This document shows, piece by piece, positions 16,725 to 25,298 of a stretch of 49,495 bases of DNA. Each line of letters starts with the position of its first letter. The stretch's first letter is position 1. The notes under the pieces were generated by a model. That model made no database searches and was not told the DNA's origin. It worked only from the letters and a program-made list of their open reading frames with translations. The DNA comes from Flavobacterium anseongense (GTDB taxonomy: Bacteria; Bacteroidota; Bacteroidia; Flavobacteriales; Flavobacteriaceae): positions 1-49,495 of the forward strand of contig NZ_JAKIHN010000012.1 in assembly GCF_021608185.1 (NCBI RefSeq), read 5' to 3'. A program made the translations under genes and the position numbers.

Positions 16725-18545
16725 ATGTCAACGAGCAAAGCTTCCTTTTTTAAAATCATATTCAGAAGTGTTTTCAGAAGAGCTGAGAATTTAATTTACC
16801 TTCTGAAAGACAGACTAAGCGAGCGGAATTTTATCTACGTGGCGAGTGTGCTTGTAGCAATTACGTGTTCATTAGCTGTAATTATTCTTAAAAGTTTTGC
16901 ACACAATATTTTCCTTTGGGCTAACAATATCAATGGGTTTTTAAAACTTCCCTACATAAATAGTTTACTGCCAATTGCCGGAATTTTACTGACTGTTTTT
17001 GTAATTCGGAATTTCCTTGGCAACAGTTTGGAAAAAGGAAGTTCCAAAATACTTTACGCCGTTGCCCGAAAAGGTGGTATAGTCCCTAAGAAACAGATGT
17101 ATGCCCAAATTGTAACGAGTTCCTTAACCGTTGGTCTGGGTGGCTCAGCCGGATTAGAAAGTCCGATTGTAATTACCGGTGCAGCATTTGGTTCCAACTT
17201 CGCGCAAAAATATCATTTGTCGCAAAAGGATAGAATTTTACTTTTAGCTTGTGGTGTCGCAGCCGGAATTGGAGCAGCTTTTAATGCGCCGATTGCCGGA
17301 GTTTTATTCGCTATTGAAGTGGTTCTGACCGATGTTTCGATTTCGGCTTTTATTCCCATTATTATTTCGGCAGCAACCGGAGCTTTGATTTCGAAAGTAA
17401 CATTGAGTTCGGACACAATCCTAAATTTTGAACAGACCTTAAAATTTGATTACCACAACACACCATATTACATTTTACTGGGAATATTGGCTGGCTTTGC
17501 TTCAATTTATCATGCCCGAAATTTCCAGAAGATAGAAAAGTTTTTCGGCACTTTTAAAAACAAAGGCTATCGCAGAGCTTTATTTGGTGCTACTATCCTA
17601 GCAGTTTTAATTTTCTTTTTTCCAACATTGTTTGGTGAAGGTTATGAAAGCATCAAAACACTGGCATCCAAAAACCCAAACATTTTATTAAACAACACCA
17701 TGCTCGAACCATTCAAAAGCAGCGAATGGATTTTATTGGCGTTTGTTGGTGTAACAATGTTGCTAAAAGCATTTGCCACCGGACTAACTTTAGGTAGTGG
17801 TGGTAACGGCGGTAACTTTGCGCCTTCGCTGTTTGTGGGTTCGTATCTTGGTTTTTTTGTGGCCAAGACAGTTAATCTTCTTAACTTCACGCATCATTTG
17901 CCAATAGCCAATTTTACCATTGTAGGAATGGCGGGAATTCTGAGTGGTTTGTTTCACGCGCCTTTAACTGCTATTTTCCTTATCGGTGAAATTACCGGCG
18001 GATATGATTTGATGGTTCCATTGATGATAGTTTCTTCTGTGAGTTATGCCGTTTCCAAACAGTTCGAAAAACATTCAATGGATGTAAAAGCATTGGCCGA
18101 CAAAGGCGATGTATTTACAAGTGATAAAGACAAAAATATTTTGCAAAGCATCAATTTTTATAATTTGGTACAACAGAATTACAAAACGCTCACACTACAA
18201 GATTCACCTGCAGAAGCGGTAACTATTTTTTCTTCCACCGACCAAAAAATAATTCCGATTGTCGATGAAAATAAAGTACTTATTGGTCTCATCGATTTTG
18301 ATGAAGTCAAAGCTTTTATTTTTAATCCGAACCATGTGAAATTTATGAGCATGACTGAAATTATCAGCCAGCCCAAAGAGTTAATTCTTTTTGAAGACAA
18401 ACCCGAAAAAATAATGACGCTGTTCGAAACATCCAAATCACTTATTTTACCGGTTATTCACAAAGGAAAATATGTTGGTTTCTTATCCAAAATCGATGTG
18501 CTCGAAAACTATCGTCAGCGTTTAAAAGAAATGATTATTGATTAG
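16725..18545 (+). CDS. ClC-type chloride channel/antiporter with C-terminal CBS pair
   Basis: 606 aa. The TM core of about 10-12 helices spans residues 40-450. The selectivity motifs are GGSAGLESP (gating-type Glu at residue 145), GIGAAFNAPIAGVLFAIE and GSGGNGGNFAPSLFVG (the GxFxP motif). A cytoplasmic CBS pair follows, with the first half around 490-545 (TLQDSPAEAVTIFSSTDQKIIPIVDENK) and the second around 550-600 (ILPVIHKGKYVGFLSKIDVLE). It moves Cl- across the inner membrane, and the retained Glu favours H+/Cl- exchange. The CBS domains may sense nucleotides. Confidence 0.88.
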   Translation: MSTSKASFFKIIFRSVFRRAENLIYLLKDRLSERNFIYVASVLVAITCSLAVIILKSFAHNIFLWANNINGFLKLPYINSLLPIAGILLTVFVIRNFLGNSLEKGSSKILYAVARKGGIVPKKQMYAQIVTSSLTVGLGGSAGLESPIVITGAAFGSNFAQKYHLSQKDRILLLACGVAAGIGAAFNAPIAGVLFAIEVVLTDVSISAFIPIIISAATGALISKVTLSSDTILNFEQTLKFDYHNTPYYILLGILAGFASIYHARNFQKIEKFFGTFKNKGYRRALFGATILAVLIFFFPTLFGEGYESIKTLASKNPNILLNNTMLEPFKSSEWILLAFVGVTMLLKAFATGLTLGSGGNGGNFAPSLFVGSYLGFFVAKTVNLLNFTHHLPIANFTIVGMAGILSGLFHAPLTAIFLIGEITGGYDLMVPLMIVSSVSYAVSKQFEKHSMDVKALADKGDVFTSDKDKNILQSINFYNLVQQNYKTLTLQDSPAEAVTIFSSTDQKIIPIVDENKVLIGLIDFDEVKAFIFNPNHVKFMSMTEIISQPKELILFEDKPEKIMTLFETSKSLILPVIHKGKYVGFLSKIDVLENYRQRLKEMIID

Positions 18546-18599
18546 TTTATTATAACAATAACTTCTCAACTCTCTACCTAAAAATTCCCTGTAAAATTG

Positions 18600-18607
18600 T
18601 ATCTTTG
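18600..18607 (+). promoter_or_regulatory. Candidate -7 element (TATCTTTG) for uvrA
   Basis: TATCTTTG matches TAnnTTTG and ends 18 bp before ATG 18626. No -33 TTG at usual spacing. It argues against a start codon at TTG 18605, which lies inside it. Confidence 0.5.
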
Positions 18608-18625
18608 CGTTTTGCAAAAAATGCT

Positions 18626-21457
18626 ATGCTAGATACTGAAAATACTATTGAAGTTCTTGGTGCACGAGTGCACAATCTGAAAAATATAGACATCACTATT
18701 CCGAGGGAAAAACTGGTGGTTATTACCGGACTTTCGGGTTCGGGGAAATCGTCTTTAGCATTTGATACGATTTATGCCGAAGGACAACGTCGATACATCG
18801 AAACCTTCTCGGCTTATGCGCGCCAATTCCTTGGCGGATTGGAACGTCCTGATGTAGATAAAATTGATGGATTGTCTCCCGTAATTGCCATCGAACAAAA
18901 AACCACCAGTAAAAGTCCACGTTCTACCGTTGGAACCATTACCGAAATTTATGATTTCCTGCGATTGCTTTATGCCCGTGGTGGCGAAGCCTATAGTTAT
19001 GTTACCGGCGAAAAAATGGTTTCTTATTCCGATGAACAAATCAAGGAATTGATTATTAAAAATTTTACCGGAAAACGCATCAATATTTTAGCCCCGATTA
19101 TTCGTGCCCGAAAAGGTCATTACGCCGAATTGTTCCAGCAGATTACCAAGCAAGGTTTTGTAAAAGTACGCGTTAATGGTGAAGTTCAAGACTTGCTTCC
19201 CGGAATGAAACTCGATCGTTACAAGACACACGACATCGAAATTGTCATCGATAGAATGGTGATTGAGAATACCGAAGAGAATGAAAAACGCTTAACCGAA
19301 AGCATCAAAACTGCTATGTATCATGGCGAAAATGTGTTGATGATATTAGATCACGATACTAATGAAGTTCGCTATTTCAGTCGGAATTTGATGTGTCCAA
19401 CTTCCGGAATTTCGTATCAAAATCCGGAACCGAATTTATTTTCATTCAACTCACCAAAAGGTGCGTGCGAAGTCTGCAAAGGTTTGGGAACCGTGCACGA
19501 AATCAATCTGAAAAAGATTATTCCAAATCCAAAATTGTCTGTCAAAAATGGTGGCTTTGCTCCGCTTGGTGAATATAAAAGTTCATGGATTTTCAAGCAA
19601 TTGGAAATTATTGGTGAAAAATTTGGCTTTGCCTTAACCGATGCAGTCGAAACTATTTCTGAAGAAGCGATGGAAATCATTTTGCATGGCGGAAAAGAAA
19701 AATTCTCTGTAGAATCAAAAACATTAGGCATCACCAAAGAATACAAAATTGAGTTTGAAGGCATCTCGCATTTCATTAAAAATCAGTATGACGAAAGTCC
19801 GTCAACATCCATAAAACGTTGGGCAAAAGAATTTATGGACGAAATAACTTGTCCGGAATGTGAAGGTTCTCGTTTGAAAAAGGAAGCCATGTATTTCCGA
19901 ATTCACGAGAAAAACATTTTCGATTTATCGACTATGGATATTTCAGAATTATCGGCTTGGTTTGAGGATTTGGACAATTATTTAAATGAAAAGCAAAAAA
20001 TTATCGCCACCGAAATCGTCAAAGAAATCAAAGATCGGTTGCGCTTTTTGGTGAATGTTGGTTTGAATTATTTATCGATAAACCGAAGTTCAAAATCGCT
20101 TTCCGGAGGTGAAGCACAACGTATTCGTTTGGCAACACAAATTGGTTCGCAATTGGTTGGCGTTTTATATATTTTGGATGAACCAAGTATTGGTTTACAC
20201 CAAAGAGACAACGAAAAACTGATTCATTCGTTAGAACAATTACGTGATATTGGAAATTCTGTTTTAGTGGTTGAGCACGACAAAGACATGATAGAACGTG
20301 CCGATTATGTGATTGACATAGGCCCAAAAGCCGGAAAATTTGGCGGCGAAATCATCAGCAAAGGAACTCCGGCTGAATTGCACAAAGAACATACCATGAC
20401 GGCAATGTATCTGAACGGTGAAAAGAAAATTGAGGTTCCAAAAAAACGTCGCGAAGGCAATGGAAAATTTCTGAAATTGACTGGTGCAACCGGAAATAAC
20501 CTGAAAAATGTTTCTATTGAATTACCATTAGGAAAACTGATTTGCGTGACCGGAGTTTCGGGAAGCGGAAAATCGACGTTGATTAATGAAACGCTGTATC
20601 CTATTTTGAATGCCTATTATTTTAACGGTGTTAAAAAACCACAACCGTATAAAAAAATTGAAGGTTTAGAACATATTGACAAAGTAATTGATATTGACCA
20701 AAGTCCGATTGGAAGAACACCACGTTCGAATCCGGCAACTTACACTGATGTTTTTTCGGAAATCAGAAGTTTGTATACGCAAACTCCGGAAGCGATGATT
20801 CGCGGTTATAAAGCGGGTCGTTTTAGTTTTAATGTTTCGGGCGGAAGATGCGAAACCTGCGAAGGTTCGGGTGTGCGAACGATTGAAATGAGTTTTCTTC
20901 CTGATGTTTATGTAGAATGCGAAACCTGTCAGGGCAAACGTTTTAACAGAGAAACTTTAGAAATTCGATACAAAGGAAAATCCATTTCGGATGTATTGAA
21001 TATGACAATTGATGAAGCAGTTCCTTTCTTTGAAAACATTCCAAAAATTTATAGAAAAGTAAAAACGATTCAGGATGTTGGTTTGGGTTATATCACACTC
21101 GGACAACAAAGCACAACGCTTTCAGGTGGTGAAGCACAGCGAATTAAACTCGCAACTGAATTATCCAAAAAAGATACCGGAAACACTTTCTATATCATGG
21201 ACGAACCCACAACCGGTTTACATTTTGAAGACATTCGTGTATTGATGGATGTGATTAATAAATTGGTAAACAAAGGCAATACTATTTTGATAATCGAGCA
21301 TAATATGGATGTTATCAAATTGGCGGATTATATTATCGATATTGGTCCCGAAGGCGGAAAAGGCGGCGGACAAGTCGTAGTCGAAGGAACTCCGGAAGAA
21401 ATTATCAAAAACAAAAAAAGTTATACTTCATTGTTTTTAAAAAAGGAATTAGAGTAA
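18626..21457 (+). CDS. uvrA: Excinuclease ABC subunit A
   Basis: 943 aa from ATG 18626 (MLDTENTIEVLGARVHNLKN). Both ABC modules are complete: Walker A GLSGSGKSS and GVSGSGKST, two LSGGEAQRI signatures, and Walker B ILDEPSIGLH and IMDEPTTGLH. The C-terminal zinc module has CETC and CETC pairs. The insertion-domain zinc module reads CPTS (Cys257, Ser260) with Cys281 and Cys284, so one of four expected Cys ligands is Ser. UvrA scans DNA for bulky lesions and loads UvrB in nucleotide excision repair. A GNAT gene follows after 15 bp. Confidence 0.95.
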   Translation: MLDTENTIEVLGARVHNLKNIDITIPREKLVVITGLSGSGKSSLAFDTIYAEGQRRYIETFSAYARQFLGGLERPDVDKIDGLSPVIAIEQKTTSKSPRSTVGTITEIYDFLRLLYARGGEAYSYVTGEKMVSYSDEQIKELIIKNFTGKRINILAPIIRARKGHYAELFQQITKQGFVKVRVNGEVQDLLPGMKLDRYKTHDIEIVIDRMVIENTEENEKRLTESIKTAMYHGENVLMILDHDTNEVRYFSRNLMCPTSGISYQNPEPNLFSFNSPKGACEVCKGLGTVHEINLKKIIPNPKLSVKNGGFAPLGEYKSSWIFKQLEIIGEKFGFALTDAVETISEEAMEIILHGGKEKFSVESKTLGITKEYKIEFEGISHFIKNQYDESPSTSIKRWAKEFMDEITCPECEGSRLKKEAMYFRIHEKNIFDLSTMDISELSAWFEDLDNYLNEKQKIIATEIVKEIKDRLRFLVNVGLNYLSINRSSKSLSGGEAQRIRLATQIGSQLVGVLYILDEPSIGLHQRDNEKLIHSLEQLRDIGNSVLVVEHDKDMIERADYVIDIGPKAGKFGGEIISKGTPAELHKEHTMTAMYLNGEKKIEVPKKRREGNGKFLKLTGATGNNLKNVSIELPLGKLICVTGVSGSGKSTLINETLYPILNAYYFNGVKKPQPYKKIEGLEHIDKVIDIDQSPIGRTPRSNPATYTDVFSEIRSLYTQTPEAMIRGYKAGRFSFNVSGGRCETCEGSGVRTIEMSFLPDVYVECETCQGKRFNRETLEIRYKGKSISDVLNMTIDEAVPFFENIPKIYRKVKTIQDVGLGYITLGQQSTTLSGGEAQRIKLATELSKKDTGNTFYIMDEPTTGLHFEDIRVLMDVINKLVNKGNTILIIEHNMDVIKLADYIIDIGPEGGKGGGQVVVEGTPEEIIKNKKSYTSLFLKKELE

Positions 21458-21472
21458 GCATAAAAACCAGCT

Positions 21473-22024
21473 ATGACTAACCAAATTGAAATCACAACAC
21501 CAAGGTTAATTCTGAAAAGCATTACGCCTGCTATCATTCACGAGATTTTCAACACCAAATCGGATGAAGAAATCATGGCTTATTTTGGGTTTGATGAAAA
21601 CGGATTGGAACATCATCGTGAAATGCACGAAAAAGGAATGGAAACCCACCGAATTTCTTTGTTTGTTTTTTTGATGATAAACAAGGAAACAGGTTTACCA
21701 ATTGGCGATTGCGGTTTTCATACTTGGAATAAAACACACAACCGAACCGAAGTTTTTTATCTTCTGAGAAATGAATCCGACAAAAGAAAAGGCTATATGA
21801 CCGAAGCTCTGGAAGCCGTTTTGAAATTTGGATTTACCGAATTAAACCTCCACAGAATAGAGGCTTTGATTGCTGCCGAAAACGAACCATCACTACGATT
21901 ATTACTTCGCTACGGATTTACCAAAGAAGGAACGATGCGCGAAGATTATCTTGTAAACGGAAAAAACGAAGACTCCGAATGTTATTCCTTGTTAAAATGG
22001 GAATGGGAGAAAAACCAAGACTAA
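21473..22024 (+). CDS. RimJ/RimL-type GNAT acetyltransferase
   Basis: 183 aa. It starts ITTPRLILKSITP, typical of the RimJ/RimL (Acetyltransf_3) group. The acetyl-CoA loop is in EVFYLLRNESDKRKGYMTEAL, followed by FGFTELNLHRIEALIAAENEPSLRLLLRYGFTKEG, the classic C-terminal half of ribosomal-protein N-acetyltransferase homologues. It probably acetylates a protein N-terminus or a small amine, with target unknown. It lies close behind uvrA and is likely co-transcribed. Confidence 0.85.
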   Translation: MTNQIEITTPRLILKSITPAIIHEIFNTKSDEEIMAYFGFDENGLEHHREMHEKGMETHRISLFVFLMINKETGLPIGDCGFHTWNKTHNRTEVFYLLRNESDKRKGYMTEALEAVLKFGFTELNLHRIEALIAAENEPSLRLLLRYGFTKEGTMREDYLVNGKNEDSECYSLLKWEWEKNQD

Positions 22025-22131
22025 AATTTTAACCTCCAAATCATAAAAAAGAATTACTTTAGCACGCTATTTTTAGCCCGGATTGCAATGAAAATCCTTT
22101 TGCACAGTTGCAAACTTTGGAAAAGATTGTA

Positions 22132-22893
22132 ATGGAAAGCCGGAAAAAGCTCCTAATAAAAGACAAAAAAATGAGAGACGATTTTCAAAATGAAGATGAT
22201 AAAATTCAGGAAAAATTAAAACAAAAAACCTGGAATGAAATAAGAACTAACGACTCTTGGGCGATTTTTAAAATCATGTCCGAGTTTGTAAATGGCTACG
22301 AAACCATGGCTCGAATTGGACCTTGCGTTTCTATTTTCGGTTCAGCCCGAACAAAACCTGATAACAAGTATTATTTATTAGCCGAAAAAATTGCGTACAA
22401 AATCAGTAAAGCCGGTTATGGCGTTATCACTGGTGGCGGACCCGGAATTATGGAAGCCGGAAACAAAGGCGCGCATAATGGCGAAGGAACATCGGTTGGT
22501 TTGAATATTGAATTGCCTTTTGAGCAACATTACAATCCGTATATCGATAAAGATAAAAACCTGAATTTTGACTATTTCTTTGTGCGCAAAGTGATGTTTG
22601 TTAAATATTCGCAAGGTTTTGTTGTGATGCCCGGCGGTTTCGGAACTTTGGACGAATTATTTGAAGCGGTAACACTTATCCAAACTAAAAAAATTGGAAA
22701 ATTCCCAATCATATTGGTTGGTTCTGAATATTGGTCCGGATTAATCAATTGGATAAAAACGGTGATGATTGAGAAAGAACACAATGCCAATCCGGATGAT
22801 ATGAATCTGATTAAAATTGTGGATACCGAAGACGAAGTAGTTGAAGCTTTGGATAATTTCTACAAGAAATACAACTTAAGTCCGAATTTTTAA
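22132..22893 (+). CDS. LOG family (TIGR00730-type) Rossmann-fold protein
   Basis: About 253 aa from ATG 22132. An open frame extends back to TTG 22108 and another Met lies at 22171, so the start is uncertain. The first 60 residues are a charged helical extension. The LOG core has GPCVSIFGSART, VITGGGPGIMEAGNKGAH and the catalytic PGGFGTLDELFE motif. Enzymes with PGGxGTxxE hydrolyse nucleoside 5'-monophosphates (cytokinin-activating or nucleotide-salvage type). The physiological substrate here is inferred only at family level. Confidence 0.85.
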   Translation: MESRKKLLIKDKKMRDDFQNEDDKIQEKLKQKTWNEIRTNDSWAIFKIMSEFVNGYETMARIGPCVSIFGSARTKPDNKYYLLAEKIAYKISKAGYGVITGGGPGIMEAGNKGAHNGEGTSVGLNIELPFEQHYNPYIDKDKNLNFDYFFVRKVMFVKYSQGFVVMPGGFGTLDELFEAVTLIQTKKIGKFPIILVGSEYWSGLINWIKTVMIEKEHNANPDDMNLIKIVDTEDEVVEALDNFYKKYNLSPNF

Positions 22894-22909
22894 TAAAATT
22901 CCAATACTG

Positions 22910-22952
22910 AAATTCCAAATTCCAAAACAACTTTAATTGGAATTTGGAATTT
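22910..22952. repeat. AAATTCC heptamer palindrome
   Basis: Arms 22910-22925 and 22937-22952 are perfect 16-bp complements (AAATTCCAAATTCCAA / its inverse) around an 11-nt loop. Each arm is a 7-bp tandem repeat. It lies between the LOG gene and the MBOAT gene. Confidence 0.85.
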
Positions 22953-22974
22953 AATTTTTGATTTTTAATTTGCC

Positions 22975-24408
22975 ATGTTTTTTAACTCGCTACAATTTGC
23001 CATTTTCCTTCCAATAGTTTTTCTGTTCTATTGGTTTGTGGGCAATAAGTCAAAGATCAATCAGAATTATATTTTGATTTTGGCGAGTTATTACTTCTAT
23101 TCTTGTTGGGATTGGCGTTTTCTGTTTTTGTTGGTTTTCTCCACCCTGCTCGATTATTTATCGGCGATACAAATTGAAAAAAGCGACACTCAAAAGTCCC
23201 GAAAATTTTGGTTATGGCTTTGTATTTCTATTAACTTAGGGTTTTTAGGCGTATTCAAATACTATAACTTTTTTGCGGATTCATTTGCCGAATTGTTCCA
23301 ATCCTTTGGTTTTAATACCAGTCCGATTTTACTGAATGTAATATTGCCGGTCGGGATTTCGTTTTATACGTTTCACGGTTTATCGTACATCATTGATATT
23401 TATTATGGCCGAATAAAATCGGAGAAAAACTTTGTCGATTACTCCTTATTCGTAAGCTATTTCCCGTTGCTTGTTGCCGGACCGATTGAACGCGCGACAC
23501 ATCTTTTACCTCAATTAAAAAAAAGACGCAAATTCAATTTCGAGAAAGCCAAAGAAGGAATCTACCAAATCATTTGGGGCTTGGTCAAAAAAGTGGTTAT
23601 TGCTGATACTTGCGCTGTTTATGCCAATACCATTTTTGACAATTACAATTCTATGAATTCGCTGTCGCTGATGTTAGGCGCAATTTATTTTGCTTTCCAA
23701 ATTTATGGTGACTTTTCCGGTTATTCCGATATTGCCCTAGGGACTTCAAAACTCTTCGGAATTGATTTATTGAAAAACTTCAATTTTCCTTATTTTTCAA
23801 GAGATATAGCCGAATTTTGGCGCCGTTGGCACATTTCCTTAACGACATGGTTCAGAGATTATTTATACATCCCGTTAGGTGGTAGCAAAGGTTCTAAATG
23901 GATGAAAATCAGAAACACATTCATCATCTTTTTGGTCAGTGGATTTTGGCATGGCGCGAGCTGGACATTCATTGCTTGGGGTTTGATTAATGCATTATAT
24001 TTTATTCCGTTATTGGTTTTAAACCGAAACCGAAACAATATTGATGCGTTTAGACTTTCTTTTAATCTGAATTCATTTCAGATTCTCTCCAACATTCTAA
24101 TAACATTTACAATTACCTGTTTGGCTTGGATATTTTTTAGAGCCAAAACAATCAACGATGCGATTTTATATATCAAACGAATGTTTACTGATTTACATTT
24201 TTCGGAACAGTATTTAAGTATCGAGAGATATAATTTCGAATTGTGGAGTTTGCTGCTGATTTTCATTTTGACCGAATGGAACAGCCGAACTAAAATAGAA
24301 CCGATTTCGGGGAAATACAGTTGGCTCAAAGTAAGTTTGTGTATGGCAGCGATACTGGCACTTGGTGTATTTTCGGATTATAAAGAATTTATTTATTTCC
24401 AATTCTGA
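22975..24408 (+). CDS. MBOAT-family O-acyltransferase (AlgI-like)
   Basis: 477 aa with about 10-11 TM helices. MBOAT/AlgI landmarks: MFFNSLQFAIFLPIVFLFYW at the N-terminus, PVGISFYTFHGLSYIIDIYYG, YFPLLVAGPIERA, DFSGYSDIALGTSKLFGI, FWRRWHISLTTWFRDYLYIPLGG, and the catalytic FWHGASW with His326. AlgI-like proteins pass acetyl groups across the inner membrane to a periplasmic acetyltransferase. It overlaps the next, SGNH-like, gene (TGATG), which fits such a two-component O-acylation system. The acceptor polymer is unknown. Confidence 0.88.
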   Translation: MFFNSLQFAIFLPIVFLFYWFVGNKSKINQNYILILASYYFYSCWDWRFLFLLVFSTLLDYLSAIQIEKSDTQKSRKFWLWLCISINLGFLGVFKYYNFFADSFAELFQSFGFNTSPILLNVILPVGISFYTFHGLSYIIDIYYGRIKSEKNFVDYSLFVSYFPLLVAGPIERATHLLPQLKKRRKFNFEKAKEGIYQIIWGLVKKVVIADTCAVYANTIFDNYNSMNSLSLMLGAIYFAFQIYGDFSGYSDIALGTSKLFGIDLLKNFNFPYFSRDIAEFWRRWHISLTTWFRDYLYIPLGGSKGSKWMKIRNTFIIFLVSGFWHGASWTFIAWGLINALYFIPLLVLNRNRNNIDAFRLSFNLNSFQILSNILITFTITCLAWIFFRAKTINDAILYIKRMFTDLHFSEQYLSIERYNFELWSLLLIFILTEWNSRTKIEPISGKYSWLKVSLCMAAILALGVFSDYKEFIYFQF

Positions 24409-25298
24409 TGAAGCAGTTTTTTCTATTCATAGTAAAAGGTCTGACGGTATTGTTGCTCACAATGATACTGCTTGATGTATTTTATACTGTGGTTTACAGA
24501 AAAACCGATAACCGAAATAAAATCAGTTTTTTATTCAATACCAAAAACCAACAATACGATGTGGTTTTCCTTGGTTCATCAAGAGTAAACAATCATTTTG
24601 TTCCCAAAATTTTCAATGACCAAGGCTATAAAACATTCAACTACGGGATTACGCGTTCACGACTGGAAGAATCTGCATTAATGTTAAAGTTGATGATAGA
24701 ACGCAACTATAAGATTAAAAATCTCATCCTGCAGGTAGATTTGAATATTAACACAAATGATCATTCCGAAGCGATACGTTCTTTGTTTATGCCTTATATT
24801 CACCAATCGGAAACAATTCGACAACATTATGCGGCAATTCCGGAGTATAATAAGTTGCTTTTTATTCCGTTTTACCGATATATGCATTACGATTCTCGGG
24901 TTGGATTTAGGGAAATGTACGCGTCACTTGTTCATAAAGAGACAAATGCTTTGTACAACGATGGTTTTAATGCTTTGCTAAAGAATCAAAGACCAATGAT
25001 AGCGGCTGATTTATCGAAATATTATCCAAAAAGAAACAAAGCTTACGAAGAAATCAAAGTCATTTGCAAAAAGAATAAAATCAATTTAATTGCGATAACA
25101 ACACCAATGTGCATGAGTACTATCAATAGGGATTATTTTAATCATATCAATTCGGTATATCCTGAAATCCATCGGTTTGAAAATGCCGTAACCGAAGATA
25201 AGTATTTTTCAACCTGTGGACACATGAACAAAGACGGCGCGATTGAATTTACTAAGGTAGTTTTCAACGCCTTTTTTAAACCCAAATCAAAACCTTGA
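24408..25298 (+). CDS. Membrane-anchored SGNH-like protein, partner of the MBOAT protein
   Basis: 296 aa. One N-terminal TM helix (about 5-27), then a periplasmic domain. VVFLGSSRVNNHF (Ser57/Ser58) has the nucleophile-strand pattern of SGNH/DltD/AlgJ-like enzymes. FNYGITRSRLEES provides the block-II-like Gly, and CGHMNKDGAIEF (His272 with the nearby Asp) is the C-terminal catalytic-dyad pattern. The TGATG coupling to the MBOAT gene suggests it transfers the exported acyl group to a glycan. The pairing with MBOAT is visible, and the chemistry is inferred. Confidence 0.65.
   Translation: MKQFFLFIVKGLTVLLLTMILLDVFYTVVYRKTDNRNKISFLFNTKNQQYDVVFLGSSRVNNHFVPKIFNDQGYKTFNYGITRSRLEESALMLKLMIERNYKIKNLILQVDLNINTNDHSEAIRSLFMPYIHQSETIRQHYAAIPEYNKLLFIPFYRYMHYDSRVGFREMYASLVHKETNALYNDGFNALLKNQRPMIAADLSKYYPKRNKAYEEIKVICKKNKINLIAITTPMCMSTINRDYFNHINSVYPEIHRFENAVTEDKYFSTCGHMNKDGAIEFTKVVFNAFFKPKSKP

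Noticed and set aside
18605..18625. TTG 18605 as uvrA start
   Set aside because: It lies inside the TATCTTTG element, and ATG 18626 gives the normal UvrA N-terminus.
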